A DNA stretch of 29,669 bases from an uncultured Alphaproteobacteria bacterium (GTDB taxonomy: Bacteria > Pseudomonadota > Alphaproteobacteria > UBA9655). Position numbers and translations under genes: made by a program. Below the pieces are notes generated by a model. That model was given only the letters and a program-made list of their open reading frames with translations, had not been told where the DNA came from and searched no databases. The stretch spans positions 1-29,669 of the forward strand of contig CALBSK010000040.1 in the NCBI GenBank assembly GCA_937967795.1, read 5' to 3'. Positions within the stretch are counted from its first letter, which is position 1; every line of letters starts with the position of its first letter. Below are positions 8,786 to 15,469 of the stretch, piece after piece.

Positions 8786-8831
8786 GAGAATCTGGATTGC
8801 TTTCGCTTGCAATTTCCCGATTCTCTTTTTT
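8786..8831 (+). terminator. Terminator-like hairpin with T-run in the divergent rlpA/small-gene spacer
   Basis: GAGAATC (8786–8792) pairs with GATTCTC (8819–8825), and inside it ATTGC (8796–8800) pairs with GCAAT (8809–8813). Six T follow directly (8826–8831). This has the form of an intrinsic terminator for plus-strand transcription, yet no plus-strand gene lies upstream. It may be an attenuator or a relic. A second small hairpin (AAGCCT 8858–8863, AGGCTT 8869–8874) lies just before the SD of the next gene. Confidence 0.35.
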
Positions 8832-8893
8832 GGCTTTATATGCAAGAATGTCTCAGAAAGCCTTTAACAGGCTTATGACAAAAGGAGAATGTT

Positions 8894-9331
8894 ATGTTAA
8901 GAAATATATTAGTTTTAGGACTTTTTAATTGTCTTGTAAGCCAAGCTGCTGTTGCTATGGAGATTGACAACTATCCAACAGATCCAGAACAAAAAACGAT
9001 AGCCACTCATATAAAAACTCGTATAGATGATAACCTGAATATCCTTCCTCCCGAGGGGTGGCAAATGGGAGAAAATACATACTCTTCACGAGTTGAAAAC
9101 GGTATGGATCCCATAGGGGACGTTGACTGTTTGTCGTCTGCCACAATAGAGGAATTTATTACTCAAAAAACAGGCAAAAAAACTCTTACCCTTGAGAGGG
9201 TATCAGAAAATAGAATAAAATACAAAATAAACTGCATTCCAAACGTGCCAAATGAGCATATCGAGTGTGCACTAGAAGGAATTCTTACAAAACTCGATAA
9301 CACCCGACTCAAAACTTCCACCGAACAATAA
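8894..9331 (+). CDS. Small secreted protein of unknown function
   Basis: I do not recognise this 145-residue protein. Residues 1–21 form a clear Sec signal peptide (basic start, hydrophobic ILVLGLFNCLV, then QAAVA before Met-Glu), so the product is periplasmic or secreted. The mature part is polar, about 124 residues, with three cysteines (in DVDCLS, KINCIP and IECAL), which could form a disulfide. A strong AAGGAG precedes the ATG at 7-nt spacing, so it is well translated if transcribed. It is followed 8 nt later by idi on the same strand and may share its transcript, although a functional link is not obvious. Confidence 0.75.
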   Translation: MLRNILVLGLFNCLVSQAAVAMEIDNYPTDPEQKTIATHIKTRIDDNLNILPPEGWQMGENTYSSRVENGMDPIGDVDCLSSATIEEFITQKTGKKTLTLERVSENRIKYKINCIPNVPNEHIECALEGILTKLDNTRLKTSTEQ

Positions 9332-9339
9332 GCGCGGTC

Positions 9340-9882
9340 GTGACTGAAACTGTTATCTTAGTTGACGCCAACGATCGTCCTTTAGGGACTCAAGAAAAGC
9401 TCGCTGCCCACAAAACTCCTCAGCGACATCGAGCTTTTTCGATCTTTATCTTTAATGACAAAGGTGAAACCCTCATTCAACGGCGTGCCTTCGGAAAATA
9501 TCACTCCCCAGGCTTGTGGGCTAATAGCTGTTGTGGCCATCCTCGGCCAGGTGAAGATGTGAATGAAGCTGCACGCCGTAGATTGGCGGAAGAACTCGGA
9601 TTTTCTTGCCTTCTTAAACCTATAACAACTGTTTGCTATACGTTGAAGCTCGAAAAGAACTGGTGGGAACTTGAATATACCCATGTCTTTAAGGGAACTT
9701 ATGAAGGATCCGTGAAGGCTAATCCTGAGGAAGTATGCGATGTCAGATGGGTTGACCTCCAAACTCTTCAAACAGATGTTCAAAAAGATTCTCGCTCTTA
9801 TGCCAAATGGTTTCGACTTTATATTCTAAAGCACTGTGATGCCATTTTTAATGGTCCCCCTCCAAAGGTCTTACGCACGTGA
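9340..9882 (+). CDS. idi: Isopentenyl-diphosphate delta-isomerase, type I
   Basis: This Nudix-fold enzyme interconverts IPP and DMAPP for isoprenoid synthesis, including undecaprenyl phosphate for the cell wall and ubiquinone side chains. The 180-residue length fits type I. Catalytic Cys65 lies in NSCCGHP (residues 62–68), Glu112 in WWELEYTH matches the second catalytic residue, and the Nudix-like helix is GEDVNEAARRRLAEELG (71–87). Metal-binding His residues are present (H25, H30). The start is GTG with a poor SD, 8 nt after the preceding stop, so it may rely on coupling. Its TGA overlaps the GTG of the penicillin-binding protein gene (GTGA), which implies joint expression. Confidence 0.93.
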   Translation: MTETVILVDANDRPLGTQEKLAAHKTPQRHRAFSIFIFNDKGETLIQRRAFGKYHSPGLWANSCCGHPRPGEDVNEAARRRLAEELGFSCLLKPITTVCYTLKLEKNWWELEYTHVFKGTYEGSVKANPEEVCDVRWVDLQTLQTDVQKDSRSYAKWFRLYILKHCDAIFNGPPPKVLRT

Positions 9883-11837
9883 CCCTTTCTGTTCGGCCAG
9901 AAGATCGTATGGGGATTGAAACGACTGAATCTCCAAAAATAAAGAAGAAAAAGGCGCCTCCTCCGCCTCCTCGACCCCCAAAAAGATCTTCCCTTTGGCC
10001 TTGGATTTTTAAGTGGTGTTGCATCCTGTTGATTTGGGTTTCCTTCTTGGGAGGATGTTTTGTCCTTTGGTATAGCTATGATTTGCCTGATATCACAAAA
10101 CTCCAACAAACCGAACGTCGCCCTAGCATTATTGTGCTTGCCAAAGATGGAACAAAGCTTGCCACCTATGGTGATCTTCATGGCGAAATGATTAATATAA
10201 AAAAGCTTCCCCCTCACGTCGTGCAAGCCATTTTAGCCATCGAAGACCGACGATTCTACTCTCATTTTGGCGTTGATCTTATTGGTCTTGTCCGTGCCAT
10301 TTGGGTCAATTACCGAGCAGGGCATGTGGTTCAGGGGGGAAGTACGATTACCCAACAGCTTGCCAAGAATTTTCTTCAATCCGAAAAACTTTATAGTGTG
10401 AACGACCGTTCTTTAAGAAGAAAGATTCAAGAAGCCTTGTTAGCTCTGTGGCTTGAACATAAATTCTCCAAAGAGCAGATTTTAACGATTTATTTAAATA
10501 GAGTTTACTTGGGATCGGGAGCTTTTGGTCTTCCAGCAGCTTCTCAACATTATTTTGGGAAACGACCTCAAGATCTCACTCTTTATGAAGCAGCGGTTAT
10601 TGCGGGTCTTTTAAAGGCCCCCTCAAAATACTCACCGTCCAATAATCCTCAGCTGGCCGATCAAAGAGCAGCACAAGTCTTAGAAAATATGGAAAAAGAA
10701 GGATTTATCAGTGAAGGTGCGAAAGAGGCGGCCCTTGCTTTGGCTTCATCAGCGCCCGAAACTTTTCGAGGAACAGCTGTTCGATATTTTACGGATTGGG
10801 TTGTCGATACTTTACCTCACTATGTGAATATCGAAGATAAAGACCTCATTATTACAACTACCCTCGATCCTCATTTTCAATCCCTTGCGGAATCAAAACT
10901 TCAAGAGGTTTTGCGGGAACAAGGTGAAACTGCAAAAGTGAGTCAAATGGCCCTTGTTTCCATGACCCCCGAAGGAGCTATTCGGGCTCTGGTAGGAGGA
11001 GCTAATTATAAAAAAAGCCAATTTAATCGAGCAACTCAAGCTTTGCGGCAACCTGGATCTGCCTTCAAGACCATCCTTTATTTAGCAGCCCTTGAGTCCG
11101 GAATGCGCCCTATGGATCGTATAAGCGACTTACCGATTCGGATTGGAAAATGGCGGCCCAAAAATTATAAATACCAAGCACGGGGAGAAGTTTCTCTTCA
11201 GGACGCGCTAGCCTACTCAGTAAATTCGGTGACGGTACGACTCGCACAGCAATTGGGACTCGCTCGTATCATTCAAACCGCTCGACGATTAGGATTTAAT
11301 TCTGCCCTCCCCAATGATTTGACCATCGTTTTGGGAACGGGAGAAACAACTGTTCTTCAACTCACAACCGTGTATGCCGTGATTGCAAGAAATGGTTTGA
11401 GTGTAAAGCCTTATGCCATTTTGAAAGTCACAGATCTTCAGGGAAATACACTCTATACCCATCACCCCTCAACACCCGAAAGAATCATCGATCCTCATGT
11501 TGTTCAAGCTCTGACCCAAATGATGCAGGCCGTCATCACCTATGGGAGAGGAAAGAAAGCTGCCATTGGACGCCCCGCTGCAGGAAAAACAGGAACAACA
11601 CAAGAATATAAGGATGCATGGTTTATGGGGTTTACCCCCGATTTAGTCACCGGAGTGTGGGCAGGAAATGATGATAACACCCCTCTGGATCCGAAGCCAG
11701 GCAGCCCTGCTGTTAAATTGTGGCAACGCTATATGGCGGGAATCCCGGTCTCTTCTGTGGCCTTCCCTCAAATACCAACGGCAGATCAGCCTTCCTCAGG
11801 CGGTTTCTTGGAGGATTTAATCGATCGTTTGTTTTAA
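9879..11837 (+). CDS. mrcA: Penicillin-binding protein 1A family (bifunctional transglycosylase/transpeptidase)
   Basis: This class A PBP polymerises lipid II and cross-links the strands in the periplasm. From the overlapping GTG it has 652 residues; an ATG at 9909 is an alternative start. A basic, proline-rich cytoplasmic tail (residues 20–36) precedes one membrane helix at ~44–66. The GT51 domain has Glu122 in AIEDRRFYSHFGVD and the block GGSTITQQLAKNFL (153–166). The transpeptidase domain has S394-x-x-K397, S447-V-N449 and K570-T-G. It is shorter than E. coli PBP1A (about 850 residues) because the inserted OB-like domain between the two catalytic domains is absent, as in many compact alphaproteobacterial members. 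It is coupled to idi by a 4-bp overlap. Confidence 0.93.
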   Translation: MTLSVRPEDRMGIETTESPKIKKKKAPPPPPRPPKRSSLWPWIFKWCCILLIWVSFLGGCFVLWYSYDLPDITKLQQTERRPSIIVLAKDGTKLATYGDLHGEMINIKKLPPHVVQAILAIEDRRFYSHFGVDLIGLVRAIWVNYRAGHVVQGGSTITQQLAKNFLQSEKLYSVNDRSLRRKIQEALLALWLEHKFSKEQILTIYLNRVYLGSGAFGLPAASQHYFGKRPQDLTLYEAAVIAGLLKAPSKYSPSNNPQLADQRAAQVLENMEKEGFISEGAKEAALALASSAPETFRGTAVRYFTDWVVDTLPHYVNIEDKDLIITTTLDPHFQSLAESKLQEVLREQGETAKVSQMALVSMTPEGAIRALVGGANYKKSQFNRATQALRQPGSAFKTILYLAALESGMRPMDRISDLPIRIGKWRPKNYKYQARGEVSLQDALAYSVNSVTVRLAQQLGLARIIQTARRLGFNSALPNDLTIVLGTGETTVLQLTTVYAVIARNGLSVKPYAILKVTDLQGNTLYTHHPSTPERIIDPHVVQALTQMMQAVITYGRGKKAAIGRPAAGKTGTTQEYKDAWFMGFTPDLVTGVWAGNDDNTPLDPKPGSPAVKLWQRYMAGIPVSSVAFPQIPTADQPSSGGFLEDLIDRLF

Positions 11838-11853
11838 TATTGAAAAAATAAAA

Positions 11854-11890
11854 ATTTCTATTATATTTCAATCATAGAAATAGGTTTTTA
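11854..11890 (+). terminator. Probable terminator after the PBP1A gene
   Basis: ATTTCTAT (11854–11861) and ATAGAAAT (11874–11881) form an 8-bp AT-rich stem with a 12-nt loop, followed by AGGTTTTTA. It lies 16 nt past the penicillin-binding protein stop. The low GC of the stem makes it weak. Confidence 0.4.
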
Positions 11891-11914
11891 TTATTAAGTG
11901 ATTTTAAGTATGAA

Positions 11915-11930
11915 GAACCTGCTGCAAAAG
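11915..11930 (+). repeat. IS terminal inverted repeat, left copy
   Basis: This is the left 16-bp terminal repeat (GAACCTGCTGCAAAAG), identical to the reverse complement of 13023–13038. Confidence 0.85.
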
Positions 11931-12051
11931 GGTGAGGGCGGAGAGTTTAAAAGGGGTTAAGCAACTTTTTGGAGAAGAATTGGGATAATTGTGGTGGTTT
12001 TAAGCGATATTTCTGTATTTTTTGAGATTTTTTGGTATGATTTAAGCACAC

Positions 12052-12970
12052 TTATGGCGTAATCAGCCTTAAACTTCTCTTCAACTTGTAAGCAATGGAT
12101 AAGAAATCTAAATGAACTTGATTCTTCTCCCATCCCTTATAGCGAGCTTCCCGATACCCAAAAAGGGTTTTCAAATGGGCAAATGTTCGCTCAACAGTGC
12201 TGCGAATCCGACCATTAATTTTGTTCAAGGCCTTCAAGGATTCATCCATCACTTTGCCTTTAAGTTTCTTATGCAAAAGCCCGTCTTTTATTCCATGATC
12301 CTTTAAGAGCTTGCGATGCTTTTTTGAGGCATAAGCTTTATCTGTATAAACCTTTTTTTCGCTCCCCTCAAGAAGTTGACCAAAGACGAGGCTATCGTGG
12401 ATCTCAGCTGAGGTGGCCTTAGCTTTTCGAATAAGGCCTTTTTTTGTCGTTGAAATGTGGACCTTGTAACCATAAAGTGTACCGACCTCTTTTTCGCGTC
12501 CACCCGGCTTTCAGGGTCGGTTGGGCTTGGCTCTCCACGCGGAGGCGTTTCGCTTTTGGATTCAATAACGGTTGCATCTACAATGCTTCCTCCTGTCCAC
12601 GTGATTCCTTTCTCTGAAAGTTCTTCATTCACGAGGCTTAAGAGTTTTTCGCTCTGTCCTTCAAGCAAGGATCGAAAACGCAAAATTGTCGTTGCATCAG
12701 GAAGAGTTGCCTCAAGACCAAAATCACAAAAACGGCGAAAAAATAAGCGGTCATAAAGCATTTCTTTCATTTGCCGATCCGATAAACTGCACAGATTCTG
12801 GAGAACCATGACGCGAAACATGCTCAATTCATCATAAGAAGGGGCCCCTCCAATGAACGGGTCAACAGTTTCTTGAGTCGATACCGAAACCGATCCCATC
12901 GTATCAGTTTCATCATCCTATCAAGTTCACTGATCCGACGCTGATTCACCAAAAGCTCTGCAAGTGACAT
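12052..12970 (-). pseudogene. IS5-family DDE transposase, two frameshifts
   Basis: Translation starts at the ATG at 12970 with MSLAELLVNQRRISELDR, then WDRFRYRLKKL, the usual IS5 N-terminus. The frame is lost near 12870 and continues in another frame (GGAPSYDELSMFRVMVLQN, YDRLFFRRFCDFG). The first catalytic Asp is in SIVDATVIES. A second shift occurs at the GCGAAAAAGAGG run (about 12490), after which the third segment reads GTLYGYKVHIS, then YTDKAYAS (second Asp) and RSTVERTFAHLK (catalytic Glu). The DDE residues therefore all survive, but in three frames. The second break is a −1 shift on AAAAAG and could be programmed frameshifting; the first has no such excuse, so I call a pseudogene. Confidence 0.8.
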
Positions 12971-13022
12971 ACCTTAACCTTTTCAACATGTTAACATATG
13001 TCATCTTAGCATATCTCTCTTT

Positions 13023-13038
13023 CTTTTGCAGCAGGTTC
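13023..13038 (-). repeat. IS terminal inverted repeat, right copy
   Basis: This is the right 16-bp terminal repeat, read CTTTTGCAGCAGGTTC on the plus strand. It pairs perfectly with 11915–11930. Confidence 0.85.
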
Positions 13039-13182
13039 CACTTAGCTAATGGCTGTAATCCTAAAATAAAAGAAAACGATGCTCTCAATCAGATTGAGAA
13101 GGTTATGTACGCTCTCGATAAAATTGGCCCTACCAGCGCGAAAAAAATTCTGGAAAGAAGATCTGCAAACAGTGAGAAGTAG
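13039..13182 (+). pseudogene. 3' fragment of an unidentified gene beside the IS
   Basis: The plus-strand frame immediately right of the IS reads LANGCNPKIKENDALNQIEK, then VMYALDKIGPTSAKKILERR and a stop at 13180–13182. The 46-residue tail is charged and helix-like, unlike random intergenic translation. The only ATG in this frame lies inside the IS, so this looks like the end of a gene cut by the insertion. The 77 bp left of the IS also contain an open frame but no start, and I could not rejoin the halves. The family is unknown. Confidence 0.35.
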
Positions 13183-13227
13183 CCTACAGCTATTTGAGCG
13201 TTTTGATACAGATGAAATCTGATTGCC

Positions 13228-13821
13228 TTAAATAGAGTTAACGGAGGAGGTAAGGCCGTTCATGAAATGTTTTCGGCAAAGAGCAATATAGCGGTCATTG
13301 CCTCCAATTTCGACTTGGGCCCCTTCTTGTACCATTTTGCCGCTTTTATCCACCCGTGCGTTCATTATGGCTTTCCTTCCACAGTGACAAATTGTTTTAA
13401 TCTCCGTAATTTCCTCGGCCCAAGCTAAAAGGTACTGGCTTCCCTCAAAGGGCTCTCCCCTAAAATCAGATCTTAATCCATAGGTCAGAGTTGGGATTTT
13501 TAATTGATCTACGATCTGAGTGAGTTGCAAAACTTGATCTTTTGTCAAAAATTGCGCTTCATCAATAAGAACACAGCTTATAACCTGACTTTTAATAAAT
13601 TCATGTGTGTACTCAAAAAAGTTAAAGGTATTTTCAAAAGGGTACGCTTTAGATCTAAGACCGATACGAGATGCAATCATGCCGGAGGCATAGCGTGTAT
13701 CAAGAGCGGGAAGAAAGAGAAGTGTCTTCATTCCTCGTTCTTGATAGTTATAATTCGATTGCAAAAGAGTTGTGGTTTTCCCTGCATTCATTGCCGAATA
13801 ATAAAAGTGAAGTTTAGCCAC
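13228..13821 (-). CDS. tdk: Thymidine kinase (type II, salvage)
   Basis: The enzyme phosphorylates thymidine to dTMP in the salvage pathway, feeding the thymidylate kinase encoded at 6.0–6.6 kb. The 197 residues contain the P-loop SAMNAGKT (9–16), the Walker B-like VLIDEAQFL with Asp87 and catalytic Glu88, the lasso-region TYGLRSDFRGEPFEGS, and a zinc ribbon with CHCGRKA and a later CRKH; family members bind Zn through four such ligands. The start is GTG with AAGGAA 5 nt upstream. The gene is divergent from the diguanylate cyclase. Having both de novo and salvage steps fits an organism that may take up host thymidine, though free-living bacteria also have tdk. Confidence 0.93.
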   Translation of the reverse strand: MAKLHFYYSAMNAGKTTTLLQSNYNYQERGMKTLLFLPALDTRYASGMIASRIGLRSKAYPFENTFNFFEYTHEFIKSQVISCVLIDEAQFLTKDQVLQLTQIVDQLKIPTLTYGLRSDFRGEPFEGSQYLLAWAEEITEIKTICHCGRKAIMNARVDKSGKMVQEGAQVEIGGNDRYIALCRKHFMNGLTSSVNSI

Positions 13822-13900
13822 GAGCGTTCCTTATTTTAATGAAAGAGTAAGGATTGTTTCATATAATATCTCGCAAACAAAAGATACAAACAACTTATTT

Positions 13901-14836
13901 ATGCAAACTGTTCAAAAAAAAACCGTAAAAAAGTCAACAAATTCTCTAAAATCAAAAACCTTACGGTACGCTCTCGCTCTGCAGGGAACGCAAGATGGCA
14001 TTTGGGATTGGAATCTAGAAAATAATAAGATTTTTTATTCTGATCGTTGGAAGAATATGTTGGGATTAAAAAAAGGGCAAAAATTTGGGAATTCCCCTCA
14101 GAAATGGTTCAAAAGAGTCCATCCTCATGACCTTCCTCAATTGCTTCACTTAATCGATGTCCATCTTGAAGGAAAAACAGATTACTTCAAAGCTGAGTAT
14201 CGGATCCGTTCCGAAAATGGGGATTATTTATGGGTCCTCTCTCGGGGACGAATGACTCGGAACAAACACAAAAAAGCTATTCGTTTTGTTGGCGTTCAAA
14301 CGAATATTACGGACAAGAAAAAAATAGAAGAACGTCTTGTCTATGATGCGTTTCATGATGTATTGACGGGACTTCCCAATCGAGCCCTTTTTATGGATCG
14401 TTTGAATCAAGCTCTTCTCAGCCGTGCTCCTTTTGCCCTTTTATATATGGATCTAGATCGGTTTAAAGAAGTTAACGATACGCGAGGTCATACGGCAGGA
14501 GATGAACTCTTAGTTATTATGGCAAAACGTCTTGAAAAGTGTAAACGAAAAGGAGATACAGTTGCACGACTGGGGGGTGATGAATTTACAATTCTTCTTC
14601 CGAATACCTCAAAAATCACCGAAATTGAAAGCATTATAAAGCGGATTTTGAAAGAAGTGTCTTTACCTTTTCACATTGAACATCACGAAATTTTTTCGAA
14701 TATCAGCATTGGAATTACTTTGGGAAGTTTTTTAACTTACAGGCGTCCAGAAGATGTTATTCGTGATGCAGATATCGCCCTTTATCGAGTTAAGGATAAA
14801 GGAAAAGGGGGCTATGAAATTTTCCAAAAGAAATGA
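13901..14836 (+). CDS. PAS–GGDEF diguanylate cyclase
   Basis: The 311-residue protein should make cyclic di-GMP from two GTP. A PAS fold of the PAS_3 type occupies residues ~22–140 (DGIWDWNLE, RVHPHD, EYRIRSENGDYLWVLSRG, VGVQTNITDKK). It is linked by a short helix to a GGDEF domain at ~147–308. The active motif is GGDEF at 225–229. An intact inhibitory I-site, R216-x-x-D219, lies five residues before it, so product feedback is expected. There are no membrane segments; the sensor is cytosolic and its ligand unknown. There is no SD before the ATG, but TATAAT lies at 13862–13867. The gene stands alone, divergent from tdk. Confidence 0.9.
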   Translation: MQTVQKKTVKKSTNSLKSKTLRYALALQGTQDGIWDWNLENNKIFYSDRWKNMLGLKKGQKFGNSPQKWFKRVHPHDLPQLLHLIDVHLEGKTDYFKAEYRIRSENGDYLWVLSRGRMTRNKHKKAIRFVGVQTNITDKKKIEERLVYDAFHDVLTGLPNRALFMDRLNQALLSRAPFALLYMDLDRFKEVNDTRGHTAGDELLVIMAKRLEKCKRKGDTVARLGGDEFTILLPNTSKITEIESIIKRILKEVSLPFHIEHHEIFSNISIGITLGSFLTYRRPEDVIRDADIALYRVKDKGKGGYEIFQKK

Positions 14837-14960
14837 AAAAAACGTGAGAGAAGATGAATTCCCATAAACGGCACGATATCACAAACAAGGTATGGTGCCC
14901 ACATCTTTCAAGGCGTAAGGGGAATTGGAGAGGCAATCAAGTTATTTAAAAATATCTACA

Positions 14961-14990
14961 AAAAAAGATGCAACCCATAGCTGCATCTTT
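14961..14990 (-). terminator. Intrinsic terminator of the HU gene
   Basis: AAAGATGCA (14964–14972) and TGCATCTTT (14982–14990) form a perfect 9-bp stem with a 9-nt loop. On the minus strand the stem runs into a T tract, 31 nt past the HU stop. The preceding spacer (14837–14960) holds nothing else I can name. Confidence 0.75.
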
Positions 14991-15020
14991 CTAAGTCATT
15001 TTGACTGAGGTAAAAAGCAA

Positions 15021-15314
15021 TTATTTTGCAATTGCTTCTTTTAAACCTTTACCGGCACGAAACTTAGGTAATTTTGATGCACGAATTTTGATCTTTTCCC
15101 CTGTCCGTGGATTGCGCCCTTCTCCTGCTGGACGATGGGTTACAGTAAATGTACCAAATCCAACAAGGCGAACTTCTTTATTCGCTTTTAAGCTTTTTGT
15201 AATAGATTGAATAACGCCATCTACTGCTCGTGTAGCATCTGCCTTAGTCAGACCTGAAATTTGAGCAACAGATGTCACTAAATCATTTTTATTCATTGAA
15301 TCGTTTTTGGTCAC
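15021..15314 (-). CDS. hup: DNA-binding protein HU
   Basis: HU is a small dimeric nucleoid protein that bends DNA. The body matches the family along its whole length (MNKNDLVTSVAQISGLTKAD, VRLVGFGTFTVTHRPA, GRNPRTGEKIKI, PKFRAGKGLKEAI), including the Arg-Asn-Pro tip that intercalates into DNA. The classical start would be the ATG at 15296, but AAAGGGG lies 9 nt before the GTG at 15314 and too far from that ATG, so a 97-residue form with six extra residues is favoured. It has its own promoter and terminator. It lies downstream of lon, a conserved pairing in Alphaproteobacteria. Confidence 0.93.
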   Translation of the reverse strand: MTKNDSMNKNDLVTSVAQISGLTKADATRAVDGVIQSITKSLKANKEVRLVGFGTFTVTHRPAGEGRNPRTGEKIKIRASKLPKFRAGKGLKEAIAK

Positions 15315-15385
15315 TGGTCTATACCCCTTTGTTATTGCAAACGACCGTTAAATTACTGCCCTGAAATTCCAGGACAATTTTTAAA

Positions 15386-15414
15386 ATATTACCTGAATCC
15401 TTAGACTTCGTCAA
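15386..15414 (-). promoter_or_regulatory. Sigma-70 promoter of the HU gene
   Basis: On the minus strand, TTGACG (15414–15409) is followed after exactly 17 nt by TAATAT (15391–15386), about 70 bp upstream of the HU start. This is the best-matching promoter in the window. Because it lies just past the lon stop, HU can be expressed independently of lon. The leader contains a small CCTG/CAGG inverted repeat at 15360–15373. Confidence 0.7.
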
Positions 15415-15469
15415 TGCTTTGTAAAATAAGATATTAAAATTATTTTTATTGAAATTCAACCTGGTAGCT

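Larger units (their letters stand above)
11915..13038 (-). mobile_element. IS5-family insertion sequence (decayed)
   Basis: The element is bounded by perfect 16-bp terminal inverted repeats, GAACCTGCTGCAAAAG at 11915–11930 and its complement at 13023–13038, giving 1,124 bp. It contains one transposase gene on the minus strand, broken by two frameshifts. I see no convincing target-site duplication (TGAA on the left flank against CACT on the right), so the insertion is old, or one flank was rearranged. It sits between the penicillin-binding protein gene and a short orphan fragment. Confidence 0.85.

Noticed and set aside
9819..10226. 135-codon minus-strand frame across the idi–penicillin-binding protein junction
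   Set aside because: It is antisense to two conserved genes whose motifs are intact; its Arg-rich run is the complement of the Pro-rich tail.
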